The notes below the pieces were generated by a model. It searched no databases. It saw only the letters and a list, made by a program, of their open reading frames with translations, and had not been told where the DNA came from. Below are positions 45,183-54,551 of a stretch of 64,000 nt of DNA, one piece after another. Numbering within the stretch: the stretch's first letter is position 1; the number at the start of each line of letters is the position of its first letter. Made by a program: the position numbers and the translations under genes. The DNA is from Sulfidibacter corallicola (GTDB lineage Bacteria; Acidobacteriota; Holophagae; Acanthopleuribacterales; Acanthopleuribacteraceae): assembly GCF_017498545.1 (NCBI RefSeq), contig NZ_CP071793.1, positions 4,737,001 through 4,801,000 of the forward strand. Reading direction: 5' to 3'.

Positions 45183-45842
45183 ATGACCCATCACGTCAGT
45201 TCGGATCATACGAAACGATTGCGGGACAAAAACGGCAACCTGGTCTCGTTCGAGCAGGTGTACGACCGTTATTTCCAGAACATTTTTCAATACATTCTGC
45301 ATCGGGTGGCCCATGTCGCCGATGCCGAGGACCTGACGGCCCAAACCTTCTTCAAGGCCCTGCGAAGCCTTTGGAAATTTCGCTGGATGGGCGTGCCCAT
45401 CTCGGCTTGGCTGTACCGCATCGCCACCAACGAGGTCAACGCCTACCTGCGCAAGTCGGGCCGCCACGTCGACAGCGGCGATCTGGACGACAAACGCGCC
45501 TCCGAAGCGGACATGCCCGATCGCGAATTGGAAGAAGCCGAACGGGAAATGGCGAGGCACGGTGTGTTCCTGGAGTTGAACCAGTGTTTGCGTCAAATGA
45601 AACCCCTGGACCAAACCGTCATTACCTTGCGGTTCCTCGAAGAGAAGAGTTTCAACGAGATCGCGGAGATCACGGGGAAACGGGTGGGCACTGTCACCAT
45701 GCGCACGCACCGCGCCTTGGAAAAGCTGAGAACCCTACTGGAAAGCAGAGGCATCGATCATGAAAGACTTAGCGGAAGCTTTGAAAAAAACACCCAAACC
45801 CGATTTGCGGGTCGACCAATTCAAGCAGAGCTTACGCCGTGA
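45183..45842 (+). CDS. ECF-type RNA polymerase sigma factor
   Basis: The 219-residue protein has sigma region 2 (about residues 20-90: YDRYFQNIFQYILHRV, DAEDLTAQTFFKALRSL, AWLYRIATNEVNAYLRK) and region 4 (about 140-190: LDQTVITLRFLEEKSFNEIA, VGTVTMRTHRALEKLR). It lacks regions 1 and 3, so it is an extracytoplasmic-function type. The next gene, a membrane protein overlapping by 83 bases, is a likely anti-sigma factor. ATG 45183 fits the family start. Confidence 0.9.
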   Translation: MTHHVSSDHTKRLRDKNGNLVSFEQVYDRYFQNIFQYILHRVAHVADAEDLTAQTFFKALRSLWKFRWMGVPISAWLYRIATNEVNAYLRKSGRHVDSGDLDDKRASEADMPDRELEEAEREMARHGVFLELNQCLRQMKPLDQTVITLRFLEEKSFNEIAEITGKRVGTVTMRTHRALEKLRTLLESRGIDHERLSGSFEKNTQTRFAGRPIQAELTP

Positions 45843-46386
45843 GTTGATGGCGGCCTCGCGGCTCGAACGGGCCGGCAGAAGCTACAAGTGGGCCTTTCTG
45901 GGAGCCACGTTCACCACCGGCGTGCTGGTCGCCGTGCTGGCGCTCATGATCTTGAACCCCAACGTGGCCGACAGCCTGAACCGGCGCTTGGTGTCCGGAT
46001 CCGATCAAGAGCGTTCGACGCCCGAAGGCCGCGTCGCCAACCAGGAGAAGCGGACGACGCGCGATGCCCGGGTTCCCGTAGGCCGCCAAACGGGCTATTT
46101 CGAGCCCGGTCGCAACGCGACATCCTATCCGGCCCGCATGGGCGGCGAGCGAACCAACGCCTGGACGTCCGGCCGATTGCAGCCCTACATCAACCCGGAC
46201 GCGGACAAAGACTACATCGAAAAACTCTACAACCAGGATTTCTCCAAATCACCGGGCGAGATTCGCCCGACCCAGAAAGAGAAGTTGATGGTGCTGCGCG
46301 AGTACGAGCTGGAAAACGGCGAGCGTGTGTGGATCTACACCGAGATCCCCAAAGTCCCAGACGAAGACACGCTGGACACCTTTTAG
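45760..46386 (+). CDS. single-pass membrane protein, probable anti-sigma factor
   Basis: The 208-residue protein has a short cytoplasmic N-terminus (about 40 residues), one transmembrane helix (WAFLGATFTTGVLVAVLALMI, about 44-64) and a periplasmic part rich in charged residues. No zinc motif is present. Position directly after, and overlapping by 83 bases, an ECF sigma gene is the main reason to call it an anti-sigma factor. AGAGG about 9 bases before ATG supports the start. The C-terminal region (EYELENGERVWIYTEIP) is not assigned to a family. Confidence 0.65.
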   Translation: MKDLAEALKKTPKPDLRVDQFKQSLRRELMAASRLERAGRSYKWAFLGATFTTGVLVAVLALMILNPNVADSLNRRLVSGSDQERSTPEGRVANQEKRTTRDARVPVGRQTGYFEPGRNATSYPARMGGERTNAWTSGRLQPYINPDADKDYIEKLYNQDFSKSPGEIRPTQKEKLMVLREYELENGERVWIYTEIPKVPDEDTLDTF

Positions 46387-46496
46387 ATCTCGTGCCGGCA
46401 CCATGCGCCTCAGTGAGCCCCACCCTCTCAGGGGCCCACCGAGGCACCCTCCCCAAAAAAGTTGAATCATCCCAAAAAAACGGAAGGAGTTTGCAC

Positions 46497-47456
46497 ATGG
46501 TCCATCTCACCCGACACCCGGAGTTCAAGGCGACGCGGACGCCGTTGGCGAAAGCGATCACGCTGCTGGCCGCATTCGCGCTGTTGTGCGGTGCGGCACC
46601 GCTCATGGCCGATGAAGGCAAAGGCTATCTCGGCGTCAACATCGAGCGCATCGAAATTCGCAGCGACAATCCCGGCGAAAGCAAGTCGGAGGTTCGCATT
46701 CGCAAGGTATTGCCCGAATCACCGGCGGCGAAAGCCGGCCTGGAAAAAGGCGACATCATCCTGCGCGTGGGCGGTGAAGAGGTCAACAGCGCCCGGAACC
46801 TGGTGCATTTGATTCGCGAGCGAGAACCGGGCGAAATCGTCAACGTGGACATCGTTCGCGACGGCGAAGACATGACGATGGCCATTACCCTGGACGAACA
46901 CAGCCCCCACGGCCTCCACGAAGTGCACGCCCGTAAAATGGCCTACGTCATGCCCCACGCCAACCAGCCCTACATCGGCATCACCATGGATAAGCTGGGG
47001 CCGCAACTGGCCGATTTCTTCAAGGTGGATCACGGCGTTTTGGTCAAGTCCGTGGTCGAAGCGAGTCCGGCCGAAGCGGCAGGCCTGGCGGCCGGCGACA
47101 TCATCCTCTCCATGAATGGCGAAACCATCAAAGAGAATCACGACATCATCAAGATGCTGAGAGATTACCAGGAGGGCGACGAGGTGGCGCTGGAAGTGCG
47201 CCGTCGCGACGACATCCGCACCGTCACCGTGACCTTGGGTAAAACCAAGGATACCGCCAACTATCAATTTTTCCGCTGGAACGACGACGACCACAAACAG
47301 GAGTGGGTCATCCAAGGTCAACCGATGCTGAAAAAGATGCTGAACTTCCACCACCCCCACAGCGAGAGCTTGGACAAGGAAATGAAGGCCCTGCGGGAAC
47401 AGGTGGAAAAGCTGCAAAAACAGCTCGAGGAACTGCGCGCTGAAAAAGACAAATAA
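46497..47456 (+). CDS. secreted tandem PDZ-domain protein
   Basis: After a signal peptide (about residues 1-38, ending PLMADEG) come two PDZ domains: the first about 42-135 (GYLGVNIERI, SPAAKAGLEKGDIILRVGGE) and the second about 155-250 (YIGITMDKLGPQ, ASPAEAAGLAAGDIILSMNGE). A C-terminal coiled coil (EMKALREQVEKLQKQLEEL) follows. There is no protease domain, so it is not a DegP or RseP homologue but may be a periplasmic adaptor or sensor, possibly for the sigma/anti-sigma pair just upstream. GGAAGGAG supports ATG 46497; the longer open frame upstream is a shadow. Confidence 0.85.
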   Translation: MVHLTRHPEFKATRTPLAKAITLLAAFALLCGAAPLMADEGKGYLGVNIERIEIRSDNPGESKSEVRIRKVLPESPAAKAGLEKGDIILRVGGEEVNSARNLVHLIREREPGEIVNVDIVRDGEDMTMAITLDEHSPHGLHEVHARKMAYVMPHANQPYIGITMDKLGPQLADFFKVDHGVLVKSVVEASPAEAAGLAAGDIILSMNGETIKENHDIIKMLRDYQEGDEVALEVRRRDDIRTVTVTLGKTKDTANYQFFRWNDDDHKQEWVIQGQPMLKKMLNFHHPHSESLDKEMKALREQVEKLQKQLEELRAEKDK

Positions 47457-47469
47457 GTCGTGGCCCGAA

Positions 47470-47504
47470 GGGGACGAAATCCCGGTGGCACCGATTTCGT
47501 CCCC
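47470..47504 (+). terminator. stem-loop after the PDZ gene
   Basis: A 12-bp perfect stem (47470-47481 with 47493-47504, 11-base loop) 13 bases after the PDZ stop codon. No T-run follows, so it may protect the 3' end rather than terminate. Confidence 0.55.
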
Positions 47505-47575
47505 CGCAATAGCTCTCTGAAACCAAAGACTTTCTTCCTTACCGTCATCCTTTTGTGACCTTTCTAACCTCATTG

Positions 47576-47613
47576 CGGCCGATGCGCTTTCAAGCGGATC
47601 GGCCGTATTTTTT
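47576..47613 (+). terminator. Rho-independent terminator
   Basis: A 13-bp stem with one mismatch (47576-47589 with 47592-47605) is followed by TATTTTTTTG. It is the likely terminator of the sigma/anti-sigma/PDZ operon. Confidence 0.8.
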
Positions 47614-47655
47614 TGTACAGTCGTCATCTGCATCACGGGCAAAGGCGCGTGACTC

Positions 47656-47691
47656 ACTCAAGTTTTACTCATGGACATTCGAGTATTGAGT
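47656..47691. promoter_or_regulatory. stem-loop upstream of tyrosine kinase gene
   Basis: ACTCAA and TACTC (separated by GTTT) pair with GAGTA and TTGAGT across a 10-base loop. Position about 180 bases before the kinase ATG suggests an operator or leader structure. Confidence 0.35.
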
Positions 47692-47871
47692 AGAATGGGT
47701 TAAGCAAACTGCGAGTCCATACTTACAATGAGCGTCGGTGTCGGAAACTTCGTTCGCAAAGCGCTCGAAACCATCCGCCAACCAGACCGAAACGGCCCCG
47801 CACGGGTCGACCCAGAACGACCCCGTTCGCATCGAGGACTCACAATACCAGCACAAAGAGGTCCGGTTTTT

Positions 47872-50598
47872 ATGGAAGAGGCCACAGGCTCAGCGCTCGC
47901 ACCAGGTTCCCCACCGATTCAGGGACCCGCGCCGCAGAACGACTTCAATATTCTCGAATACCTGAGCATTGTCCGCAAACACCTCAAAAACATCGTCATC
48001 GCAGGGTTTTTGGGCACGTTGGCGGGCTTACTCATTTGGTGGTGGAAACCGCCGCTCTACAAGGCCACCGCCGTATTGAAGATGGACCAGCAATCCATGG
48101 ACATCCTGAATTACGGTGAGCACTACAACCCCTACACCCGGTTTTTTCGCGAAGAGTACCTGAAGACCGAGTTCGAAATCATTCGCAGCAACACGGTCGT
48201 GGCGCGGGTCATGGAGCAGTTCGAAGAGGGCTACCTCGAGCAGCATTTCGTTCCTGCCAACAAGCCCACCTCCCTGTTCAGCATGATTCGCACGATGGTA
48301 CGACCACCGGTGGAGCTCACCCCCGAACAGCAGAAACTGCGCACCCAGGAAGTGATTCACCAACGGTTGCGCGCGGGGATCGACGTCAAGGAAGTCAACT
48401 CCACCAACTTGGTGGAATTGAGCTACCAGGCCCTCGACCCCGAGGTGGCCCAGCGCGTGGTCAACGCCTGGATCCAAGCCTACATTTCCCACGGACTGGA
48501 AGAGAAATACCAAAGCAACAAGCAGGCGTTCAACTTCGTGGCCAAGGAATCGGTCCGGCTGCGTCGCGAAATCGACGAGTTGATCGAACAAAAAACGCAG
48601 ACGGAGAAACAATCCAACGCGTTCAAGCTGACCAACAACACCAGCGTCGAAGAACAGGCGCTGCTGGATTTGAACCGCGATCTCTCCGAGGCCCAAACGC
48701 GCCTGGTACGCCAGCGAGCCAAGCTGAAGAAATTGGAGAACTCGAGCCCGAGCACGTCGATCGAAGTGAGCAAGGTCCCGATCGTCAACACCATGATCCA
48801 GAACCTGGCCAACATTCGCGGGGAGTACAACGCCAAGCTCAAGATCTACAAGCCGCAAGCCGCCAGCATGCAGGCGCTCAAGGAGAAAATCGGCGCCCAG
48901 GAGAGCCAGCTCGAAACCGAGCAACGGCGCATCTATCGCGAAATGCTGAACGACGCCCGCGCCGAGGTCCGCGCCCAGGAAGAAACCGTGGCGGCGTTCA
49001 AGTCGAACGTCAACAAGATGAAGGCCAACAGCGCTTCCACCAAGCGCGAGCTGGAGAGTTCGATCGTGGACCTGGAAGACCAAATCGAAGGTCACCGCAC
49101 CACGCTTGAACAGCTCGACAAAACCAAGGCATCACTGGGCCTGGCCCTGGGCCTCAAGGAAATCGGCCGTACCGACAAAGTCATCGTGGAAGAAGCCCAG
49201 GTTCCCAAATTTCCCTTTGCACCCTCCCTCAAGCGCCACCTGGTCGTCGGCTGCTTCCTGGCGATCCTGCTGGCCATGGCCATCGTGTTCGTGATCGAGC
49301 TGATGGACCGGTCGATCCACACGGCCGACATGCTGCAATCCATTACCGGACTGCCCATCCTGACCATGGTTCCCACCATCCGCGAACGCTTGCTGAAGCG
49401 GGCCGCCGAGGATTTCAAGACCAGGGCGTTCGTGGAGATACACGGCAAGACCAAAAAGCTCCTGGAGGTCTTGGACGTCCCGGAACTGCGCCAGATCCAG
49501 GCCATCGCCGAACGCGAAAAGGACGTGGATCACAGCGAAAAGCACGGCAAGGATTTGACCCGATTCTCCATGCTGCACTCCAAGCACCTGGAAAACATCG
49601 CGGCCCTGGTGCATCGCATCTCCGACCACGAGAAAAACGCCGACCTGCGCGAGATCTTCCGCATCGCCAACTATGCCAAGACGCTCGGCGTCGGCGAGAT
49701 GGAATCGGAGAACGGCGGCGAAGAAGAGAAGAAACGGCCGCGTCGCAGACGCAAACCGGAAAAAGTGAGCCTGATCCCGACGGGCGCCTTCGATCCCGAG
49801 GACGATGAAGAAAGCCCGTACGCCTATCGCTCTTCGGAGAAGGAGAGCCAAATCGGCGTCCGCAAGGTGATCGGCTGCATGACCCACATCAAACCGGCCC
49901 ACGTCTTTTCGGAAGCCTACCGGCACCTGCGGACCAACATCCTTTATTCGAAAGCAGACTCCGAAAAGAACCGCATCTTCCTGCTCACCAGCTCCATGCC
50001 CAGCGAAGGCAAGACGGTCTCGTCCATCAACCTGGGCATCGCCTTCTCCCAATTGGACAAAAAGCGGGTGCTGTTGATCGACGGCGATTTGCGGCGCGCC
50101 AAACTCGACAAGGTTTTCAACCTTTCCATCGAAACCGGTCTGGTGGATTACCTGGTTCAGGCGGCACCGCTGAAAGACTGCATCCTGCCGACCTTCGTGC
50201 CCAACCTGTACCTGCTGGGAGCGGGGACCATTCCCCCCAACCCCAGTGAACTGTTGGCCTCGCGCCGCATGGTGCAGTTGGTCGAGGAGCTGCGGGAGCA
50301 CTTCGACTACGTCATCTTCGACTCGTCGCCCGTGCTGCTGGTCACCGATGCCTGCATCATCGGCAACCTGGTGGATGCCACGATCTTCGTGAGTAAGGCC
50401 GGCCACACCCATCGCGACGAGGCCGCCCGCTCGATGCAGATCCTGCGGTCCAACGGCATCAACCCGATCGGCACCCTGCTCAACGACATGGACTACACCC
50501 GCAAGATGGGTTACCGGAAATACGGCTATGGCTACGGTTACGGCTATGGCTACGGCTATGGTTACGGATACGGCTACAACCGACCGCGAAAAGCCTGA
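47872..50598 (+). CDS. Wzc-like polysaccharide co-polymerase and bacterial tyrosine kinase
   Basis: A 908-residue inner-membrane protein that probably controls exopolysaccharide chain length and export. It has a Wzz domain with two membrane helices (about 40-60 and 450-475) flanking a long periplasmic coiled coil, then a BY-kinase domain with Walker A SMPSEGKT near residue 709, Walker A' LLIDGDLRRAK and Walker B YVIFDSSP. Between helix 2 and kinase is an unusual charged insert of about 150 residues. The C-terminus is a run of nine Gly-Tyr pairs in place of a normal tyrosine cluster. ATG 47872 was chosen over 47728 because the family-like sequence begins there. Confidence 0.88.
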   Translation: MEEATGSALAPGSPPIQGPAPQNDFNILEYLSIVRKHLKNIVIAGFLGTLAGLLIWWWKPPLYKATAVLKMDQQSMDILNYGEHYNPYTRFFREEYLKTEFEIIRSNTVVARVMEQFEEGYLEQHFVPANKPTSLFSMIRTMVRPPVELTPEQQKLRTQEVIHQRLRAGIDVKEVNSTNLVELSYQALDPEVAQRVVNAWIQAYISHGLEEKYQSNKQAFNFVAKESVRLRREIDELIEQKTQTEKQSNAFKLTNNTSVEEQALLDLNRDLSEAQTRLVRQRAKLKKLENSSPSTSIEVSKVPIVNTMIQNLANIRGEYNAKLKIYKPQAASMQALKEKIGAQESQLETEQRRIYREMLNDARAEVRAQEETVAAFKSNVNKMKANSASTKRELESSIVDLEDQIEGHRTTLEQLDKTKASLGLALGLKEIGRTDKVIVEEAQVPKFPFAPSLKRHLVVGCFLAILLAMAIVFVIELMDRSIHTADMLQSITGLPILTMVPTIRERLLKRAAEDFKTRAFVEIHGKTKKLLEVLDVPELRQIQAIAEREKDVDHSEKHGKDLTRFSMLHSKHLENIAALVHRISDHEKNADLREIFRIANYAKTLGVGEMESENGGEEEKKRPRRRRKPEKVSLIPTGAFDPEDDEESPYAYRSSEKESQIGVRKVIGCMTHIKPAHVFSEAYRHLRTNILYSKADSEKNRIFLLTSSMPSEGKTVSSINLGIAFSQLDKKRVLLIDGDLRRAKLDKVFNLSIETGLVDYLVQAAPLKDCILPTFVPNLYLLGAGTIPPNPSELLASRRMVQLVEELREHFDYVIFDSSPVLLVTDACIIGNLVDATIFVSKAGHTHRDEAARSMQILRSNGINPIGTLLNDMDYTRKMGYRKYGYGYGYGYGYGYGYGYGYNRPRKA
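50512..50580 (+). repeat. 6-bp tandem repeat coding for Gly-Tyr tail
   Basis: About ten copies of a TAYGGN-type hexamer at the 3' end of the tyrosine kinase gene encode alternating Gly-Tyr. Third positions vary, so the protein pattern is kept by selection or the array is old. Confidence 0.85.
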
Positions 50599-50630
50599 TT
50601 TCCCAAAACTTGCCTGCTACCCATCATTCA

Positions 50631-50672
50631 CGGCGATCGAGGCTGTGCCGCCTCGATCGCCGATTTTCTTTT
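50631..50672 (+). terminator. Rho-independent terminator after the tyrosine kinase gene
   Basis: A 12-bp perfect stem (50631-50642 with 50651-50662, 8-base loop) followed by ATTTTCTTTT, 33 bases after the kinase stop. Confidence 0.85.
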
Positions 50673-50825
50673 GGGGCCGCGCCTCCCGACCGTAGGCGCG
50701 TCGATACGAGGCCGATTTCGGCCGAAAACGCGGCGAACTCCACCACCCGAAAGCCTGAGTTTCGGTTAGGATAATATGAACACGCCGATCAGGGGGGTCG
50801 GCTCTTATCCATGGGGGAACCGTAC

Positions 50826-52280
50826 ATGACCATTTATGTCCACAATACATTGAACAATCGGCGAGAGCCCTTTCAAAACGGGGAAGAGGGCCATATTCGC
50901 ATGTACAGTTGTGGCGTCACGGTTTACGATGTGTGCCATATCGGCCACGGAATGCAGGCCATCATCTATGACATGATTCGCAACTATTTTGAATTCAAAG
51001 GCTTCCGAGTCACCTACGTCCGCAATTTCACCGATGTGGACGACAAGATCATCGAGCGCGCGAAGCAATTGGGCAAAACCGCGCTGGAACATTCCCAGGA
51101 CATGATCGAAGCCAGCAATCGAGATATCGCGCTGTTGGGTGTCAAGCCCGCCACGCACGAACCCAAGGTCAGCGAACACATCGAAGAAATCGTCGCCATG
51201 ATCGAGTCGCTGGTCGACAAGGGGTTCGCCTACGAATCGGAAGGCGACGTGTACTACAACGTGCGCACCTACACCGACTACGGTCGCCTTTCCAATCGCG
51301 ATCCGGAGGAGATGCGGTGTGGCGCACGGGTGGAGATCAACACCCGCAAGCGCGATCCCCTGGACTTCGCGCTTTGGAAAAAAGCCAAGGAGGGCGAGGT
51401 CTCTTGGCCGTCACCCTGGAGCGAAGGCCGTCCCGGCTGGCACATCGAGTGTTCCGCGATGGCCAAAAAGTACCTGGGCGAAAATTTCGACATTCACGGG
51501 GGCGGCAAGGACCTGATCTTCCCCCACCACGAAAACGAGATCGCCCAGAGCTGTGCGGCCCACGACAAGGAATATGCGAATTTTTGGATTCACAACGGTT
51601 TGATTACCGTCGACGGCAAAAAGATGTCCAAATCGGCGGGTAACTTCCTGTCGATCAAGGACGCGGTCGCCAAATACCATCCGGAAACGATTCGCTACAC
51701 CATTCTCAAGCACCACTACTCGGCCAACATCAACTTCGACGAGCAGAGCTATTACGACGCCTATAGCCGCCTACTCTATTTCTACAACACCCTGGCCCGC
51801 ATCGAAGAGCTGAAACAGCAGTTCCCCAATCCGGAAGAAAAAATCCCGCCGGGCCTGGAGCCACCCTCCCTGCACGAGGCCTTCGTCACGGCCATGGACG
51901 ATGATTTCAACACGGTCAACGCCATCGCGGAACTGGGTCGCGGCTTCAAGTTCATCAACGACGTGCTGGCCATGAAGAAACCGAAGATGAAACAGAAGGC
52001 CCACGTCCTGATTCGCACCGCGGAGACGCTACGCGAGTGTCTCGCCGTATTGGGCCTCTGCGAGGCGCCGCCCCAAGAGGCCTTGGCCGGAATCCAGGAG
52101 TACCTGATCAAGGCTCGCGATATCGACGTGGCAAGGGTGGATGCCCTGATGGCCGAACGGGAGCAGGCCCGCACCGACAAGAACTGGGCCCGCGCGGACG
52201 AGATTCGGGCCACCCTGAACGAGGAAGGGATTCAGGTGATGGATGGCGCCGACGGCACCACCTGGCAGGTCCAACCCTGA
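50826..52280 (+). CDS. cysS: cysteinyl-tRNA synthetase
   Basis: CysS charges tRNA-Cys and is a class I synthetase. The 484-residue protein has the HIGH motif in CHIGHG near residue 40, the KMSKS loop as KKMSKSAGN, and zinc-ligand regions around MYSCGVTVYD and PGWHIECSAM. The DALR-like C-terminal region is of normal size. GGGGGAA six bases before ATG 50826 supports this start; ATG 50811 is five codons upstream. Confidence 0.96.
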   Translation: MTIYVHNTLNNRREPFQNGEEGHIRMYSCGVTVYDVCHIGHGMQAIIYDMIRNYFEFKGFRVTYVRNFTDVDDKIIERAKQLGKTALEHSQDMIEASNRDIALLGVKPATHEPKVSEHIEEIVAMIESLVDKGFAYESEGDVYYNVRTYTDYGRLSNRDPEEMRCGARVEINTRKRDPLDFALWKKAKEGEVSWPSPWSEGRPGWHIECSAMAKKYLGENFDIHGGGKDLIFPHHENEIAQSCAAHDKEYANFWIHNGLITVDGKKMSKSAGNFLSIKDAVAKYHPETIRYTILKHHYSANINFDEQSYYDAYSRLLYFYNTLARIEELKQQFPNPEEKIPPGLEPPSLHEAFVTAMDDDFNTVNAIAELGRGFKFINDVLAMKKPKMKQKAHVLIRTAETLRECLAVLGLCEAPPQEALAGIQEYLIKARDIDVARVDALMAEREQARTDKNWARADEIRATLNEEGIQVMDGADGTTWQVQP

Positions 52281-52343
52281 TGGGCACATCGTTCGGGAAT
52301 GCTGCCGCGGTATCTCCCGAACGGCCCCATGCCTCGCGTACCC

Positions 52344-53105
52344 TCAATCCGCGAGCGGCATCTCGCGCGACGCCGATTGGCTGATTTCCTCTGCCGGAGG
52401 CGGAATGAACACCGGATCGCCCAGAAAATGGGGCTTGGCGTGTAGCAGGTACACGTCGAGCACGGCCTTGGTCCGGGCCAATATCTCGCGAATCCGGGTC
52501 TTGCTGGACTGCGGCCAGGAAACCGCTTCGGCGTTGTAGGCCACCACGTCGAGTTCATGGGCACGGCCGATGAACAGGGCCCGATAGTTGTGATTCTCCT
52601 GGGAAATGATGGTGAAGCGCTTCTGACCGAAGACGCGATGGGCGCGAACGACGGAGTCCAGCGTCCGAAAGCCGGCGAAATCGAGGGTGATCGCTTCTTG
52701 CGGTACGCGCAAGTCCTGTAGCGCCAGGGCCATGTCGCGCGGTTCGTTGTAATTGGTGTAGCGGTTGTCGCCGCTGACCAGGACGTGATCGATCTTCCCC
52801 GCGTGAAACAATTCGGCGGCAGCCCGCATGCGGTGCACGAAAAATGGATTGGCGTCGCCGCTGCGCAATCGCCGCGAAGTCCCCAACACCAGGCCCACGT
52901 GGTTTTTGGGGACCTTGTCGATGTCCGAATAATGACGTTTCTGGGCCGCGTGAATCACCACCACGTTGGCACGCCACACGCCCAGGGACATCAGCGCCAG
53001 GCCCACCATGGCCAGCACCGCGAGATGTCGCACGCGGGCACGAAAAAACCGGAAAAGGGTTCGGGCGATATGAATGGACCGGTATCGCAACGCCAGAGAT
53101 TTCAA
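52344..53105 (-). CDS. SanA-like DUF218 membrane protein
   Basis: The 253-residue protein has one N-terminal membrane helix (HLAVLAMVGLALMSLGVW) and a DUF218 domain very like E. coli SanA: VGLVLGTSRR, VLVSGDNRYTNYNEP, LDFAGFRTLDSVVRA. SanA affects envelope permeability to vancomycin; its enzyme activity is not known. The extra C-terminal 45 residues are proline-rich. The gene converges on cysS and diverges from the next gene. Confidence 0.87.
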   Translation of the reverse strand: MKSLALRYRSIHIARTLFRFFRARVRHLAVLAMVGLALMSLGVWRANVVVIHAAQKRHYSDIDKVPKNHVGLVLGTSRRLRSGDANPFFVHRMRAAAELFHAGKIDHVLVSGDNRYTNYNEPRDMALALQDLRVPQEAITLDFAGFRTLDSVVRAHRVFGQKRFTIISQENHNYRALFIGRAHELDVVAYNAEAVSWPQSSKTRIREILARTKAVLDVYLLHAKPHFLGDPVFIPPPAEEISQSASREMPLAD

Positions 53106-53492
53106 AATGGGAACTCCATTGCAGTCACGTTTTGATTCACATACGAAATCGCGGGTCTCTCGGAACTCGGAATGAGCGATCTACCATCACTTTGACTCAT
53201 TCTTTAGCATTTTCGCGGTGTTCAGTGCAAGGTATCGGCTGCGCCGGTCGGCAACATCCACCAACTCGGGCACGGCCGGCCCACCAGCGCGTTCCGCGTC
53301 GATAAAGCGATGCTTGACTGGACCCCGACCTTATCCCATGATAAGTGTTTTGTCGATGTCCAGAGCAGGAGCGTCTTACGCGTCCTGCCCCTTCTCATCC
53401 GCGATCTCCATTGGTTGCGCTTCCTCGATGTATCTGCGCCCCGAGTGCGAGATTCGCGCCCCTATCAGTTTCAAAAAGGAAGGCGGTTACTC
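53106..53492. other. SanA-FAH divergent intergenic region
   Basis: 387 bases without a supported gene. The FAH frame is open upstream to 53310 but the extension is unlike the family. AAAGGAAGG lies about 11 bases before ATG 53493. No clear promoter boxes. Confidence 0.4.
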
Positions 53493-54485
53493 ATGAAACT
53501 AGGAACTCTCAAAAATCCCAATCGCTTGGATGGCGACTTGGTCGTGGTGAGCCGCGACAATCAGACCGCGGTACGCGCCGGTCACATCGCCCCGAGCCTG
53601 CGCGAGGCAGTGGAAACCTGGAGCGAATCGGAGCCCAAGCTTCAGGAACTTTACGAGGCCCTGAACGCCGGCACGGCCGAGAACGCGTTCCCCGTCCGTT
53701 TGGAAGATTTTCATTCGCCGATGCCCCGCTCCTTCGGCTGGATCGACGGTTCCGCATTCATTCAGCACATCAAACTGGTCCGCCAGGCCCGCAATGCGCC
53801 CCTACCGGAAGGCCTGCACACCGATCCGCTGGTTTACCAGGGCGGCAGCGATACGTTCCTGGCTCCCGACGAAGACGTTCCCCTGATCGATCCGTCACAC
53901 GGCATGGATTTCGAGGGTGAGGTCGCCGTCATCACCGACAACGTGCCGATGGGCACCAAGGAAGCGGATGCCGGCCAGTACATCCGCCTGGTCATGCTGT
54001 GCAACGACGTGTCGCTGCGCGGTTTGATTCCCAACGAATTGAAGAAAGGCTTCGGCTTCTACGTTTCCAAGCCTTCCTCGGCATTCGCGCCCTTCGCGCT
54101 GACGCCCGACGAGCTGGGCGACGCATGGAAGGACGGTCGCGTGCACCTGCCCCTGTTGGTGGACTACAACGACGGCTTTTTCGGCAACGCCGATGCCGGC
54201 CACATGCACTTCTCCTTCCCCAGATTGATCGAACACTGCGCGATGACGCGCCGCCTGAGCGCCGGAACCATCGTCGGTAGCGGCACGGTGGCCAACGAGG
54301 ACACCAGCCGTGGATCGAGCTGCCTGGCCGAAAAGCGCATGCTGGAAAAAATCAACACCGGTGAATTCGTCACGCCCTTCATGAAAGTGGGCGACACGAT
54401 CAAGATCGAGATGAAGGACGAAGCGGGCAACAACCTGTTCGGTACCATCCAACAAAAGATCGCCGACGCATCAGACTGCAAATAA
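53493..54485 (+). CDS. fumarylacetoacetate hydrolase-family protein
   Basis: FAH-family enzymes cleave C-C bonds in acyl-pyruvate-type substrates with a divalent metal. The 330-residue protein has the metal-binding block MDFEGEVAVI and conserved GSGTV and SSCLAEKRM stretches. Exact substrate unknown. The start at ATG 53493 fits the family. A bidirectional terminator follows the stop codon. Confidence 0.85.
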   Translation: MKLGTLKNPNRLDGDLVVVSRDNQTAVRAGHIAPSLREAVETWSESEPKLQELYEALNAGTAENAFPVRLEDFHSPMPRSFGWIDGSAFIQHIKLVRQARNAPLPEGLHTDPLVYQGGSDTFLAPDEDVPLIDPSHGMDFEGEVAVITDNVPMGTKEADAGQYIRLVMLCNDVSLRGLIPNELKKGFGFYVSKPSSAFAPFALTPDELGDAWKDGRVHLPLLVDYNDGFFGNADAGHMHFSFPRLIEHCAMTRRLSAGTIVGSGTVANEDTSRGSSCLAEKRMLEKINTGEFVTPFMKVGDTIKIEMKDEAGNNLFGTIQQKIADASDCK

Positions 54486-54494
54486 TAAAATTGA

Positions 54495-54522
54495 AAAGCC
54501 CACCTCACGAGGTGGGCTTTTC
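54495..54522. terminator. bidirectional Rho-independent terminator
   Basis: AAAAGCCCACCT (54495-54506) pairs with AGGTGGGCTTTT (54511-54522) around CACG. With A-run and T-run on the two sides it can end both the FAH gene and the convergent FHA gene. Confidence 0.85.
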
Positions 54523-54551
54523 CCTTGCGGCTCCTCGCAACGGGGAACCCG

